From contig NZ_FQXV01000013.1 in NCBI RefSeq assembly GCF_900130065.1, forward strand, positions 62,001-126,000: DNA of 64,000 bases, written 5' to 3'. The DNA is from Sporobacter termitidis DSM 10068 (GTDB lineage: Bacteria > Bacillota > Clostridia > Oscillospirales > Oscillospiraceae). This document shows positions 27,338 to 36,138 of this stretch, piece after piece (position 1 is the first letter of the stretch; each line of letters starts with the position of its first letter). The translations under genes were made by a program, and so were the position numbers. The notes below the pieces were generated by a model, which worked only from the letters and a program-made list of their open reading frames with translations, searched no databases and was not told the DNA's origin.

Positions 27338-28045
27338 GTGAAAACGCAGTTTAAATGCCCGATGGCAAGCTCCGAGAGAATCGCGGGCCTTTTGTACCTT
27401 GGCGTACATATCTTCGCGCTGCCGTGGCTCCTGACATATTTTTATACGAATGTGCTGCGGCATATGAATGTGGTGATGACGGGGCCGGACCTGAATCTCG
27501 TTTACTACATCATCGGCTTCGTTTTCGTGCTTATTTTCATGTTCCGGTTTCTGAGGACCTCGTTTTCGGACCTTTTGGATAATCCGTTGCGCGCGCTGCA
27601 GTCCGTGGTGCTGGGGTATCTTTTCAATTACGTGGCGGTGAGCGCCGTATTTTTCCTCCTGTCTTTCCTCCTGAAAAACGTGGTGAATCCGAACTCCCAG
27701 GAAATCATCAACCAGACGAAGCTGGACCCCAACGTCATCATCGTCGTGGCGGTGCTGCTCGTCCCGATCGTGGAGGAGACGCTGTTCCGCGGGGCGCTGT
27801 TCGGGACGCTGAGGAGCAAGAGCCGGCTCCTGGCGTACGTCGTCTCGGTGGCGCTGTTCTCCGTCTATCACCTCTGGCAGTATTTTTTGGGCGGCTTTGA
27901 CTGGATGCTGCTGCTGTATCTTTTGCAGTACATCCCGGCCGCGATCGCCCTTTGCTGGTGTTACGAGCGCAGCGGCAGCATCTGGGCGCCCATCCTCCTG
28001 CACGCGGCGATCAATTTCATCTCCATCAAGGTGACGATCGGATAA
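27338..28045 (+). CDS. CPBP family intramembrane glutamic endopeptidase
   Basis: 235 aa polytopic membrane protein with about six helices. The ABI/CPBP motifs are present: EETLFRGALF (EExxxR), a second motif FSVYHL (FxxxH) and LHAAINF near the end. Family members are intramembrane proteases or bacteriocin-immunity-like proteins. It starts at GTG 27338 with AAAGGATG upstream. It follows mutS in the same direction and could be cotranscribed. The substrate is unknown. Confidence 0.88.
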   Translation: MKTQFKCPMASSERIAGLLYLGVHIFALPWLLTYFYTNVLRHMNVVMTGPDLNLVYYIIGFVFVLIFMFRFLRTSFSDLLDNPLRALQSVVLGYLFNYVAVSAVFFLLSFLLKNVVNPNSQEIINQTKLDPNVIIVVAVLLVPIVEETLFRGALFGTLRSKSRLLAYVVSVALFSVYHLWQYFLGGFDWMLLLYLLQYIPAAIALCWCYERSGSIWAPILLHAAINFISIKVTIG

Positions 28046-28216
28046 AATTCGGCGGGCCGTTTTTATTGATATTTTACAAAATTCGACATTTTTCGCAAAA
28101 AGGATCGAATTATTACAAAGAGGTGTGGAAAATTGTAGGACTTTGTGGTATATATCGGTTAAGGCCTGTTATCTCTGTCAACAATAGAAATAACTGTAAT
28201 GTAGGAGGTTAGCACA

Positions 28217-28357
28217 ACGAAACGGTTTTACATTATTACTTTTATCCTGTGCCTGCTGCTGGTGTTGTTTTACTCCTACGGCCTGTCTGTCGAAAGGTCG
28301 CAGAGCACCGCCGCGGCGCCGGTTCAGGCGGCATCGGGTGCCGACCTGTCGTCGTGA
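28217..28357 (+). CDS. 46-codon membrane peptide with an apparent ACG start
   Basis: Small open frame not preceded by any ATG, GTG or TTG: the frame is closed by TAG at 28202-28204. A near-perfect ribosome site AGGAGG (28203-28208) sits eight bases before ACG 28217. The peptide would read (M)KRFYIITFILCLLLVLFYSYG, a basic start followed by one hydrophobic helix, then a polar tail rich in Ser, Ala and Gln ending GADLSS. A strong terminator follows 27 bp later. Either ACG is used as a rare start codon or an ATG has mutated. No family is recognised. Confidence 0.5.
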   Translation, partial: TKRFYIITFILCLLLVLFYSYGLSVERSQSTAAAPVQAASGADLSS

Positions 28358-28383
28358 CAAGACGGCGGACATAACGCAAAAAG

Positions 28384-28458
28384 AAAAACTCTCCGCGTCA
28401 GCCCCGGAACGCATTGCCGTAGCGTTCCGGAAGGGCTGTGACCGCGGAGAGTTTTTTT
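28384..28458 (+). terminator. Large intrinsic terminator
   Basis: Outer stem AAAAACTCTCCGCG (28384-28397) with the complement at about 28443-28457 ending in a run of seven T. An inner stem CGGAACGC / GCGTTCCG lies in the loop. It ends the unit with the small peptide and works in either direction, also serving the convergent hydrolase gene. Confidence 0.85.
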
Positions 28459-28509
28459 ATGGTCAGCTTATCTGTTCGGCTTTATCCCGTATTTTTCTGT
28501 CTCATGCGC

Positions 28510-29343
28510 TTATGCGTAAAAATAATGATTTCCGATCGTCGCCGCATAAGGTCTGGTCTTGGCGGCCCAGCAGTTTTTCGTCGCCGCGAAGTAAAGGGCG
28601 CCGCCCGCGGTGTTCCCGCCGTCAAGAGCTATTTTGGCCGCTATGATGCATTCTTCGCTGGGGGTGTTGTAGATGGCGCCGGAATATGCCGGCGTGAACT
28701 GAATGCCGTATTGCTTATCAAAGATGACATCACGGACTGTTTTCGGGAAGAGGGGGGACCGCAGTCTGTTCATGATAACGCCGCCCACGGCAATTTTACC
28801 GGTGAGGCTCTCGCCGCGCGCTTCCGCGTAAATGATGCGGGACATCCAGTAAAGGTCGGTTTTATCATAAAAGACGCTGCCCGGCGTAATCGCTCCGGAA
28901 CCCTTTGTGACGCTGACGGTTTTTGTAAAGCCGTCCCAGCCGACCGCGGCGTCAAACGCCTTGGCGATAGCACGGACCGGCGCCATGACGCTGCCGTCTA
29001 CCAGAAGGCAGCTGTCCGGGATGAACAGGTATCTCCCGTTTGCCACCAGATAAGTGCTTCCGACGGCGGCCGTCAGAGAAAGGTTGGGGGCGGTCACTGT
29101 GGCGGTGCCGCTGTCCCAGGAGACGTTGGCGGCACCCATGGCCATTGAGAAATCGCGAATGGATACGTACGTCGCAGAGTTGATAACTATCGGTGAAACG
29201 TGAAACTCTGCAACCCGCCCGTCGATCGTAACTGAGACGCGTGTCGGCGGGGTGCCAGAATCGATGTCGGCCGCCAACACCAGCGGGGTGATCGCCGCCA
29301 GCATCAGCAGGACAAGTCCTGACAGGAGTAAACGCTTTTTCAT
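28510..29343 (-). CDS. SleB-like cell wall hydrolase with stalk domain
   Basis: 277 aa, secreted (signal peptide MKKRLLLSGLVLLMLAAITPLVLAA). Residues about 30-145 are a copper-amine-oxidase-like stalk domain (VNSATYVSIRDFSMAMGA, LFIPDSCLLVDGSVMAPVRAIAKAFD). Residues about 165-277 are a Hydrolase_2/SleB domain (DLYWMSRIIYAEARGE, GKIAVGGVIMNRL, YFAATKNCWA). SleB-type enzymes cut spore cortex or cell-wall peptidoglycan as lytic transglycosylases. The likely catalytic Glu is in the AEARGE motif. ATG 29343 is chosen for the signal peptide; AAAGGA lies 12 bases upstream. Confidence 0.88.
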   Translation of the reverse strand: MKKRLLLSGLVLLMLAAITPLVLAADIDSGTPPTRVSVTIDGRVAEFHVSPIVINSATYVSIRDFSMAMGAANVSWDSGTATVTAPNLSLTAAVGSTYLVANGRYLFIPDSCLLVDGSVMAPVRAIAKAFDAAVGWDGFTKTVSVTKGSGAITPGSVFYDKTDLYWMSRIIYAEARGESLTGKIAVGGVIMNRLRSPLFPKTVRDVIFDKQYGIQFTPAYSGAIYNTPSEECIIAAKIALDGGNTAGGALYFAATKNCWAAKTRPYAATIGNHYFYA

Positions 29344-29562
29344 GAAACTATACTTTCCTTTCGTGTGATACCGGAAGCCTCCGAGATGCGCGGAGATTTC
29401 CGGCACCCGCGCCGTCGGGCGAATGGGCCGCAGGCGCTGAGTTTTAATATATGCATACGGGATTTTAAATTTCGGGCGTGCCCGAGGTCCCGGTTATGCC
29501 TTTTTTATATCAAAACGTTTTGACACGTTGTTGATCACCGTAAGTATCGTCCATGAGTTTTT

Positions 29563-31761
29563 TCAGCCGAGCTTCAGGATGTTGGCGCCGGTGCCGCCCA
29601 GGTACGCGGCTTCCCGGCCGTGGCAGGTAAAGAGGAGGAGCTGCCGCTCCTGCGCAAGCTCCCTGAGATAGTCCAGGGCCAGGCGCGCGCGGCCGTCGTC
29701 AAAGTTTGACAGCGCGTCGTCCAGAATCAGCGGACATGGCTCGCCGCCCGTTAAAAGCAGCTCGACGATGCCCAGGCGGAGAGCCAGGTAAATCTGGTCG
29801 GCCGTCCCGGCGGAAAGCGCCAGGACGTTCCGGCTCACCGTTTCGTCCGCCGTTTTGGCCAGGGCGTCCAGCGCCTTGTCAAAGGTGAGCTTTTCGTACC
29901 GCCCGCCCGTCAGCCGCCGGATGATCCTGCCGGCCGTGTCGGCCAGGAGCGGAGAGAAGCGCGTTTGCAGCTCGGTGCTGGCGTCCCTGAGCGCGTCCAG
30001 CGCCATCGTCAGGGCCTCGTACTGCGTCTGCTGGGCGGCCAGCTCCGATGCGGCCAGAGTCTTTTCGGTGCCCAGCAGGGCGGGGTCGCCCATGGCCCCA
30101 ATCTCGCCCAGCGCCATGTTGTACCGGCCGGACAGAGCTTCCAGTCGGCCGGATACGGCGGTAAGGTCCGCCAGGATCGCCTGACGGCTTCTGGCCGGCG
30201 CCTGCGCGGGCGCTTCTCCGGTGTTGCCTGTGCCGGACTCCTCAACGGTTTTGAGAAAGCTCTCGGCGGCGGCCAGCTCGGATTTGGCGCCGGAAAGCTG
30301 CGCGTGCAGCGCCTCGATCCTGTCGAGGGCGGCGCCGAGCTGCTCCAGGTCCTCGCTCAGCGACAGCTGCCGGAGCCGTGCCCGGAGAGTCTGCAGCAGA
30401 CCGTCACAGGCAGACGCGGCGGCGGCCGCGGATTTTTCCGAGGCCTTGACGTCGCCTTCGGAAAGCGCCAGGCTTTCGGACAGGCGGGCGTCGTCGCCGC
30501 AGAGCCTTTTGAGGCCGGCCAGAGAGCCGGCGCCGAAGCCGGACAGGTACCGCGAAAGCTTTTTCCGGGCGCCTGCGGACAGGCATAGGCGTATGAGCAA
30601 GCCGGCGAGAAGGACGAGCGCCGCGCCCGCTGCGATCAATCGCGCGCTGGGCAGGAGCGCCGCCACCGCGGCAGAGATAATCGTGAGAAGAAGGAGCGAA
30701 ACCGACAGAGGGCTCCGGAGTGAGAGGCGGCCGGCCTTTCGGTCCAGCGCCTCGGCCCGGGCAGCCGCTTCGGCGGCGTCCGTCCCGGAAAAGGGGGACG
30801 CTTCTTTTTCGCCCTGAAGCTTTAAGTACTGCGCCCTGGCCTCTTGAAGGCGCGCCTGCTCGCCGCGCATCATATTTTGCAGCGAATCCAGCGCCTTCAG
30901 GTCGCCGCGGATGGCGGCAATGTCGCTCTCCGTCGGGGCGGGGCCGTTCTTTGTCAGCACCGCATAGACGGTATTATAGCCAACTTTTGCATTTTCAAGC
31001 TTTTCCAGGGCGCGCCGGCCGGCAAGCCGTGCCTCGTAATCGTCATAGGCCTTGAGCTCGGCGGCAAATCCGGCCTCCAGCTTTTTGAGCCGCTCCGCCT
31101 CCAGGCGCATATCCGCGGTGTCGTCATGGGCCGCGGCGATTGCCGCAAGCCTTTTTACGGCGGCGGCCAGCTTTTCCTCAAGGACAGGGATGGTGCCGGA
31201 CTTGTTGTAGCGCCGCTTTCTGAGCCAGAGGCGCAGCCGCTCGTCCGCTTCCGATAGGGATGCGGTCTCGTCGCCTGTGGAGACGAGGGCGGAAATGCGC
31301 TTTTCCAGCTCCGGCGTCTGGCCGATCTTGATGCCCGACTGGGAGATGAAGGCGCTGCGCTCGAAAACGGCTTCGCTGACGCCGAAAAGCGTCTCGCCGG
31401 CGGTATCCGGGAAAAGCCCCCCGACCGGGGTGCCCGTGCCGGTGTAAACGGCGGAAAAGTCCTTCATGGGGAGCCTGCCGCTGGAGACGCGCTCAATGGT
31501 GATACCGGCGCCGCCGGCCTCGATATCCATGGAGCCCGCCATGGCCGCGCCGCTCCAGGGACGGTAACGGGTTTTATCGGAAAGATACCCCTGCTTGTCC
31601 CGGTCGGAGGTGCGGATGCCGTAAAACATGGCGCGGATAAAAGCACACCAGGTGGATTTGCCGCATTCGTTCGGCGCTTCGATGACGTTCAGGCCGGGGG
31701 TTAAAAGAAGCGTTTCATTGGACAGCTTCCCGAAGGAGGCGGATAAGCGTTTAATGATCAT
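29563..31761 (-). CDS. YhaN/SbcC-like AAA ATPase
   Basis: 732 aa SMC/Rad50-like ATPase. Walker A APNECGKST is at residues about 30-38 after MIIKRLSASFGKLSNETLLLTPGLN. Long coiled-coil-rich arms follow, and a hydrophobic pair near 350-390 suggests membrane contact, as in YhaN. The C-terminal half-site has the signature LSAGTADQIYLALRLG and Walker B CPLILDDALSNFDD. It partners the metallophosphoesterase whose stop overlaps its ATG by 4 bp. Together they form an SbcCD-like nuclease complex (B. subtilis YhaN/YhaO). Its DNA substrate is inferred from family only. Confidence 0.87.
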   Translation of the reverse strand: MIIKRLSASFGKLSNETLLLTPGLNVIEAPNECGKSTWCAFIRAMFYGIRTSDRDKQGYLSDKTRYRPWSGAAMAGSMDIEAGGAGITIERVSSGRLPMKDFSAVYTGTGTPVGGLFPDTAGETLFGVSEAVFERSAFISQSGIKIGQTPELEKRISALVSTGDETASLSEADERLRLWLRKRRYNKSGTIPVLEEKLAAAVKRLAAIAAAHDDTADMRLEAERLKKLEAGFAAELKAYDDYEARLAGRRALEKLENAKVGYNTVYAVLTKNGPAPTESDIAAIRGDLKALDSLQNMMRGEQARLQEARAQYLKLQGEKEASPFSGTDAAEAAARAEALDRKAGRLSLRSPLSVSLLLLTIISAAVAALLPSARLIAAGAALVLLAGLLIRLCLSAGARKKLSRYLSGFGAGSLAGLKRLCGDDARLSESLALSEGDVKASEKSAAAAASACDGLLQTLRARLRQLSLSEDLEQLGAALDRIEALHAQLSGAKSELAAAESFLKTVEESGTGNTGEAPAQAPARSRQAILADLTAVSGRLEALSGRYNMALGEIGAMGDPALLGTEKTLAASELAAQQTQYEALTMALDALRDASTELQTRFSPLLADTAGRIIRRLTGGRYEKLTFDKALDALAKTADETVSRNVLALSAGTADQIYLALRLGIVELLLTGGEPCPLILDDALSNFDDGRARLALDYLRELAQERQLLLFTCHGREAAYLGGTGANILKLG

Positions 31762-32849
31762 GCGCCGTACTCCTCCGCGTTCACGAGGGCCGCGAGGCCG
31801 TAACGGACGGCGAGAAGGACGGTGCTTTTGGCGGCCTCGCCAGCGCTGTCGTATTTCTCCTTCATATTGCGGAGAAAGATGCCGCGGAGCGTATCGTCGC
31901 CGATGCCCTGCCAGATGTCTCTGGGCGGCGTTGTCCTGTCCTGAACGGCCAGATGGAAAAACCGGCCGGAAAACGCATCCCTGATGGCCTTGAGGTCGAG
32001 CGTGCCGCCGAACTCTCCGGTGAGGATGAGACGCGCGAGGTCCCGCTCCGTGCTTTGAGGGAGGGCGGCCGAAACGGCGGCGGCCGGATCGTGGGCGCCG
32101 GTCAGGTCGACGGTGAGTATCTTATAAATCCTGCCGGCGGTTGGGATGAAGCCGAGGTCGCAGCCCGTTTTTGAAACGGTGCCGAGGATGACGCCCTTGT
32201 CGCCCGTTTCGTCGAAGCCGCGGCCCTCAGGGCAGCCGGGGTAGGCGTAAACCGTTTTCCCGGCCTGCTTGAAGCCGCTGAACGTATGGATATGGCCCAG
32301 GGCCAGGTAGTCAAGGCCGCTTTTGGCGATTTCCGCTTCCCGAATGGGATTGTAGGCGTCGCCGGCGGTATCGCCGTGGAGGACCATGATGTCCAGCATG
32401 CTGCCGTCCGGCACGGAAAAACCGTTTAAAAGCGGCCGGCTGTATTGATCGTTGAAGCCCGCGCCCCAGACGCGGCAGCCCAGCTGCGGCAGATTGAAGC
32501 AGCTGATAAGCGGCGACGTGAAGATATGGACGTTCTGCGGGAACTTTACATAAGCGTACGGCGACTTCGGACAGTAGTAGTCGTGGTTGCCGGGAGAAAT
32601 GAAAATCTCGGCGCTGATTTTGGAAAATGCGCTGGCGAGGATTTCCTGCGTCTCGTAGTAGGACGCGGCGCTGTCCAGAAGGTCTCCGGAGAGGAGCACG
32701 AGCTGAACATGCTCGTCCTCGCACAGACCGGCGATCCGGTCCAGGAGGCCGCGCTGTTCACGGCGCCTGACGGCAGCCATCTCCGGGCTCAGCGCTTCGA
32801 AAGGGGAATCAAGATGGAAATCAGCGGCATGGAGGATTTTGACAGACAT
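31758..32849 (-). CDS. YhaO/SbcD-like metallophosphoesterase
   Basis: 363 aa calcineurin-like phosphoesterase, the likely nuclease partner of the downstream ATPase. Metal motifs in order: ILHAADFHLD (residues about 5-14), LLSGDLLD, GNHDYY, VLHGDTAG and LGHIHTF. A C-terminal capping domain follows. Translation is coupled to the ATPase gene through a 4-bp ATGA overlap. This pair order (phosphoesterase then ATPase) is that of sbcD-sbcC and yhaO-yhaN. A DNA end-processing role is inferred. Confidence 0.9.
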   Translation of the reverse strand: MSVKILHAADFHLDSPFEALSPEMAAVRRREQRGLLDRIAGLCEDEHVQLVLLSGDLLDSAASYYETQEILASAFSKISAEIFISPGNHDYYCPKSPYAYVKFPQNVHIFTSPLISCFNLPQLGCRVWGAGFNDQYSRPLLNGFSVPDGSMLDIMVLHGDTAGDAYNPIREAEIAKSGLDYLALGHIHTFSGFKQAGKTVYAYPGCPEGRGFDETGDKGVILGTVSKTGCDLGFIPTAGRIYKILTVDLTGAHDPAAAVSAALPQSTERDLARLILTGEFGGTLDLKAIRDAFSGRFFHLAVQDRTTPPRDIWQGIGDDTLRGIFLRNMKEKYDSAGEAAKSTVLLAVRYGLAALVNAEEYGA

Positions 32850-33269
32850 CTTACTTACCCGCGAAAAGTAACGAAAAGTTACAATTCTCTCTCTTTCTTC
32901 GAGTTATTATAGTGCGATTGATTACAAAAAGAAACATAAATAAAGTCGTTTTACTAAAGTTTGGCAAAAATGCCCCAGAGATATGCGCATTGGCCGACAT
33001 ATAAGGTATCGGTTTTGTTCAATGTGTCTAAAAAAATGACCGGTTTATGGCATGGACAGCATCCTCCAATCCTCATTTATCGATGGCAAAAAATGATAAA
33101 AAACGAAAAATAAGCGCCAAAAAATGACAATTATGACGAGAACGTGAGATGGAAAACGGAACGTTGACGAAAGAACAACGGCGGCGGATTGCTGTCCGCC
33201 GCCGTCGCAGGCGGGATAAAAATTGTATTCAGAATTGTATTCATTTGGAAACAAAAATGTAACTGAATT
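32850..33269. other. AT-richer intergenic region, no gene seen
   Basis: About 420 bp. Apart from the hairpin at 33178-33205 I see no RNA gene, repeat or coding frame with a ribosome site. It must contain the promoter of the YhaO/YhaN operon; short A/T-rich stretches at 32900-33000 could serve but no clean -35/-10 pair stands out. Confidence 0.5.
33178..33205 (-). terminator. Hairpin terminator of the PMT-rpiB unit
   Basis: Perfect 11-bp GC-rich stem (33178-33188 with 33195-33205, arm ACGGCGGCGGA), 6-nt loop, followed on the minus strand by TGTTCTTTC. It lies about 65 bp past the stop of the small membrane protein gene. Confidence 0.7.
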
Positions 33270-33467
33270 TTATTCGCCGCTGTCGTCCTGCAGCCACGGA
33301 ATTTCGAGATGCAGGGTGCCGCCCGGATCATAAACGATATATTGCCTGAGGCCGAAAAACAGCGACAGCGTCAGGATGATGGCGGCGATAAGGAGGGTGA
33401 CGAGAGCCGTCAGGATGATTTTCAGGGGGCGGCGGCTCCTGTACGTCCGGGGATAATTACGTTTCAT
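33270..33467 (-). CDS. Small single-pass membrane protein
   Basis: 65 aa. A basic N-terminus (MKRNYPRTYRSRRPLK) is followed by one helix of about 25 residues (IILTALVTLLIAAIILTLSLFFGL) and a short polar exterior tail ending DDSGE. The ribosome site GGAAAGG lies six bases before the ATG, 15 bp past the rpiB stop, so it is cotranscribed with rpiB. No family function is known to me. The positive-inside rule places the tail outside the cell. Confidence 0.75.
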   Translation of the reverse strand: MKRNYPRTYRSRRPLKIILTALVTLLIAAIILTLSLFFGLRQYIVYDPGGTLHLEIPWLQDDSGE

Positions 33468-33482
33468 TCGGAGCCTTTCCGC

Positions 33483-33923
33483 TTACTTGCATTTTTCGAG
33501 GTCGCTGACCAGCGCGATGCGCCGGGCGTGGCGGCCGCCTTCAAAGGGCGTGGCGAGGAATATCTCCAGTATTTTCAGGGCCAAGCCGAGGCCGATGACA
33601 CGGGCGCCAAGCACGAGAATGTTGGCGTCGTTATGGCGGCGCGTCATTTCGGCGGAATAGGAGTCGCCGCAGAGGGCGGCGCGGATGCCGGAAAACTTGT
33701 TGGCCGCGATGGACATGCCGATCCCCGTGCCGCAGATGAGCACGCCCTTGTCGCATTCGCCCCCGGTGACGGCGCGGGAGACGGCCTCCGCGATGACGGG
33801 GTAATCGCAGCTGTCGGCCGTAAACGTGCCGAAATTCTTGTAGGGCAGCCCCTGCTCGTCCAGATATTTGATGACGTCCTGCATCATGGCAAAGCCGCCG
33901 TGGTCGCATCCGAGTGCAATCAT
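33483..33923 (-). CDS. rpiB: Ribose-5-phosphate isomerase B
   Basis: 146 aa, full length for RpiB/LacAB-type isomerases. It interconverts ribose 5-phosphate and ribulose 5-phosphate. Visible: the N-terminal MIALGCDHGGF, GVLICGTGIGMSIAANK with the active-site Cys of the RpiB family (residue about 64), and RRHNDANILVLGARVIG. ATG 33923 is chosen with GGAGG upstream; the open frame runs on upstream to 34439, but that part is antisense to the PMT gene and non-coding. Confidence 0.94.
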   Translation of the reverse strand: MIALGCDHGGFAMMQDVIKYLDEQGLPYKNFGTFTADSCDYPVIAEAVSRAVTGGECDKGVLICGTGIGMSIAANKFSGIRAALCGDSYSAEMTRRHNDANILVLGARVIGLGLALKILEIFLATPFEGGRHARRIALVSDLEKCK

Positions 33924-33973
33924 AATGAAACCTCCAAAGTTAAATACAATATTAAAGTAGTTGCGCGGCGCGG

Positions 33974-35881
33974 TTAAAACGGCCACATGGGCGGAACCCA
34001 GCGCAGGATGTACTGCGTATAGTTTTCCGGCACCGTGGCGCCGGAAAGTACCGGGTAAAAGGCGATGAAGAGGAAGACGGCGGCGCCCGTAAAGCCGTAG
34101 ACGGCCAGCTTGTACCGCCCCTGGGCCCGCTCCCAGATGGTGTTGAGCACATGCGCGAGCGCGAATACCATAAACAAAACGCACGGGAAGTAGTGATAAA
34201 TGAAGACGACGCGCGTGATCAGAATCCAGGGGGCCAGCTGCACGAAATAGCCGATCAGGATGAACAGCGCCTTGCCGTCCCTGTGCTTTACCACCCGGAA
34301 CACCATGGCGATGACGGCCAGGAAGCCACCCCACCAGACGATCGGGTTGCCGAAGGAGGCGAAGGAGGATTTGAGGCCCTCGCCCATCGAGGTGTCCCTG
34401 TAATACAGGATGGGCCGCGCGTCCACAATCCACTGCCACCAGGTGGAGGAATAGGCGTGGGTGGCCACCAGCGTGGCGTGGTAATGGAACATGAACTTCT
34501 GGTTTTCCCAGATCAGGTTGTAATATTTCGGGTCCCAGAGCATGCCGCCCGATACGGTCATCCCCGCGGCGCGGCCGTTCTGGATATAACTCAGGCAGTA
34601 GATAATGACGGGGATCAGAACGTAAAACAGGAAGGATGTCAGCAGCGTTTTGACCAGAAAGCGGGAGTGGCCGGGGAGCTCGTTCCTTTTATAATAGCCG
34701 GCGTGCAGGACCAGATGGATGACATACAGCGCCAGGAGCCCGGCGCCCGCGTAAATGACGATCCATTTGGAAGCGCAGCCGATGCCGAAAAAGAGCCCGG
34801 ACAGGATAAGGGGCGGGAGCGTCTTTTTAAACGGCAGCTCCGGGTCCTGCGTGATATAGCGGTACATGAAGAAATAGGAGAGCAGGATGAAAAAGACGCC
34901 GTAGGTGTCGATGGTGGCGATGCGCGTCTGGACGTAATGCATGAACTCGGCGGCGAAAAGCGTCGTGCCGCAGGCGGCGATGACGGTTTTGCCGAACATG
35001 TTTTTGAGAAATACATAGAGGATGGGGAGCATGGCCACGCCGAACAGCGTGCCCATGAAGCGCCAGCCGAAGGGCACCATCCCGAAAAGGTCGATGCCGA
35101 TGGTGATGATCAGCTTGCCAAGCGGGGGATGCGTCGTCTCATAGGGCGCGATGGTGTGGATATACTCGTACGCCGTGCGCCCGTGATAAATCTCGTCGAA
35201 GTACATGCTGTTCATGTAGCTGGGCGCTTTCGGGACGATGCTCTGCTCGTCGAAGAGCTCTTTGGCGCCGTCGCAGGAGATGCGGCTTGCGGGGAGGATG
35301 TTTCCGGCGTTGTCGTAGATGGCCAGTTCGCCGAGCTCCAACGGCGTGGCGGCGGCGGTGATGCGGATATATTTCGTCGGGGAATTGTCCTGGTTCAGAT
35401 CCGCGTACAGCCACTTGAAAAGGTCGGAATGCGGCTGGTTCATGGCGGACTCATGGTCGCCCGCGGGGTACTGCTCCTGCCAGCTTGTCCCATCCTCGGA
35501 AAACTCCAGCGTGTAGCTGCCGATCCACAGCCCCGTATAGTACATGAGCCTGCCCACGTCCGTGGGCTCGTCCAGCGTGATGACGACGGCGTTTTCATCG
35601 CTGGTGAAACGATGAAAGCTCTGGGGGTTCGTAAAATCGCCGAGCCCGACGAAGGCCACGGCGGCGTAGACGACGGTGATGACAGTCACCGGCAGGATAT
35701 CCTTCCGCGCCATCGGGTGGCGGCGGCAGGTAAAGGTGAACCGCGGCCTGTTCACGATTCTGTCGATCCACTCCGTCGTGCCCTTAAGGGGCAGCGAGGC
35801 CTTGCGGTAATACCAGAAAAACATAAGCAGGCAGAACGCGGTGACAACCGGAAATACGATTGTCAGATATGAATAGTACAA
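33974..35881 (-). CDS. PMT-family (GT39) dolichyl/polyprenyl-phosphate-mannose protein glycosyltransferase
   Basis: 635 aa membrane glycosyltransferase. The catalytic DE and the PMT block lie in YFDEIYHGRTAYEYIH and ETTHPPLGKLII, followed by about ten helices and a C-terminal region containing VATHAYSSTWWQW. Between the first helices (residues about 75-215) lies an extracellular domain with beta-sandwich, F5/8-type C-like features (DVGRLMYYTGLWIGSYTLEF). The family transfers mannose or another sugar from a lipid carrier to exported proteins. The acceptor could include the SLH or lipoproteins here, but this is only inference. It is followed by rpiB after 50 bp. Confidence 0.88.
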   Translation of the reverse strand: MYYSYLTIVFPVVTAFCLLMFFWYYRKASLPLKGTTEWIDRIVNRPRFTFTCRRHPMARKDILPVTVITVVYAAVAFVGLGDFTNPQSFHRFTSDENAVVITLDEPTDVGRLMYYTGLWIGSYTLEFSEDGTSWQEQYPAGDHESAMNQPHSDLFKWLYADLNQDNSPTKYIRITAAATPLELGELAIYDNAGNILPASRISCDGAKELFDEQSIVPKAPSYMNSMYFDEIYHGRTAYEYIHTIAPYETTHPPLGKLIITIGIDLFGMVPFGWRFMGTLFGVAMLPILYVFLKNMFGKTVIAACGTTLFAAEFMHYVQTRIATIDTYGVFFILLSYFFMYRYITQDPELPFKKTLPPLILSGLFFGIGCASKWIVIYAGAGLLALYVIHLVLHAGYYKRNELPGHSRFLVKTLLTSFLFYVLIPVIIYCLSYIQNGRAAGMTVSGGMLWDPKYYNLIWENQKFMFHYHATLVATHAYSSTWWQWIVDARPILYYRDTSMGEGLKSSFASFGNPIVWWGGFLAVIAMVFRVVKHRDGKALFILIGYFVQLAPWILITRVVFIYHYFPCVLFMVFALAHVLNTIWERAQGRYKLAVYGFTGAAVFLFIAFYPVLSGATVPENYTQYILRWVPPMWPF

Positions 35882-36138
35882 AGCAGATACCTCCGCAGCA
35901 AACCGTCTCCAGTATATTTTCTATCCAAATTTCATCTTACTATGATAGCAAGAAAAGGGGGAAAAGTACAGAAGAATTTAGAGGTGCACCGGCGCCGGGC
36001 GGTATCCGGACGGCGCTTCGGAGCGGGGAGCGGGTGGGATGAAATTGTACATATTATACAAAAATTAAAAATTTTTGTCCCAAATCGCGGGCTCGGTTGT
36101 CCTTAATATAAATAACAATAATGTAAGGAGAATAGGGT

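Noticed and set aside
27122-28003. 293-aa minus-strand frame opposite mutS end and the CPBP gene
   Set aside because: His/Gln/Arg-rich antisense shadow crossing two genes, no motif or ribosome site.
33924-34439. N-terminal extension of the rpiB frame
   Set aside because: The frame is open upstream of ATG 33923, but that part lies antisense within the PMT gene and the conserved RpiB start plus GGAGG is at 33923.
34151-35872. 573-aa plus-strand frame opposite the PMT gene
   Set aside because: Shadow of the conserved glycosyltransferase; highly charged, no motif.
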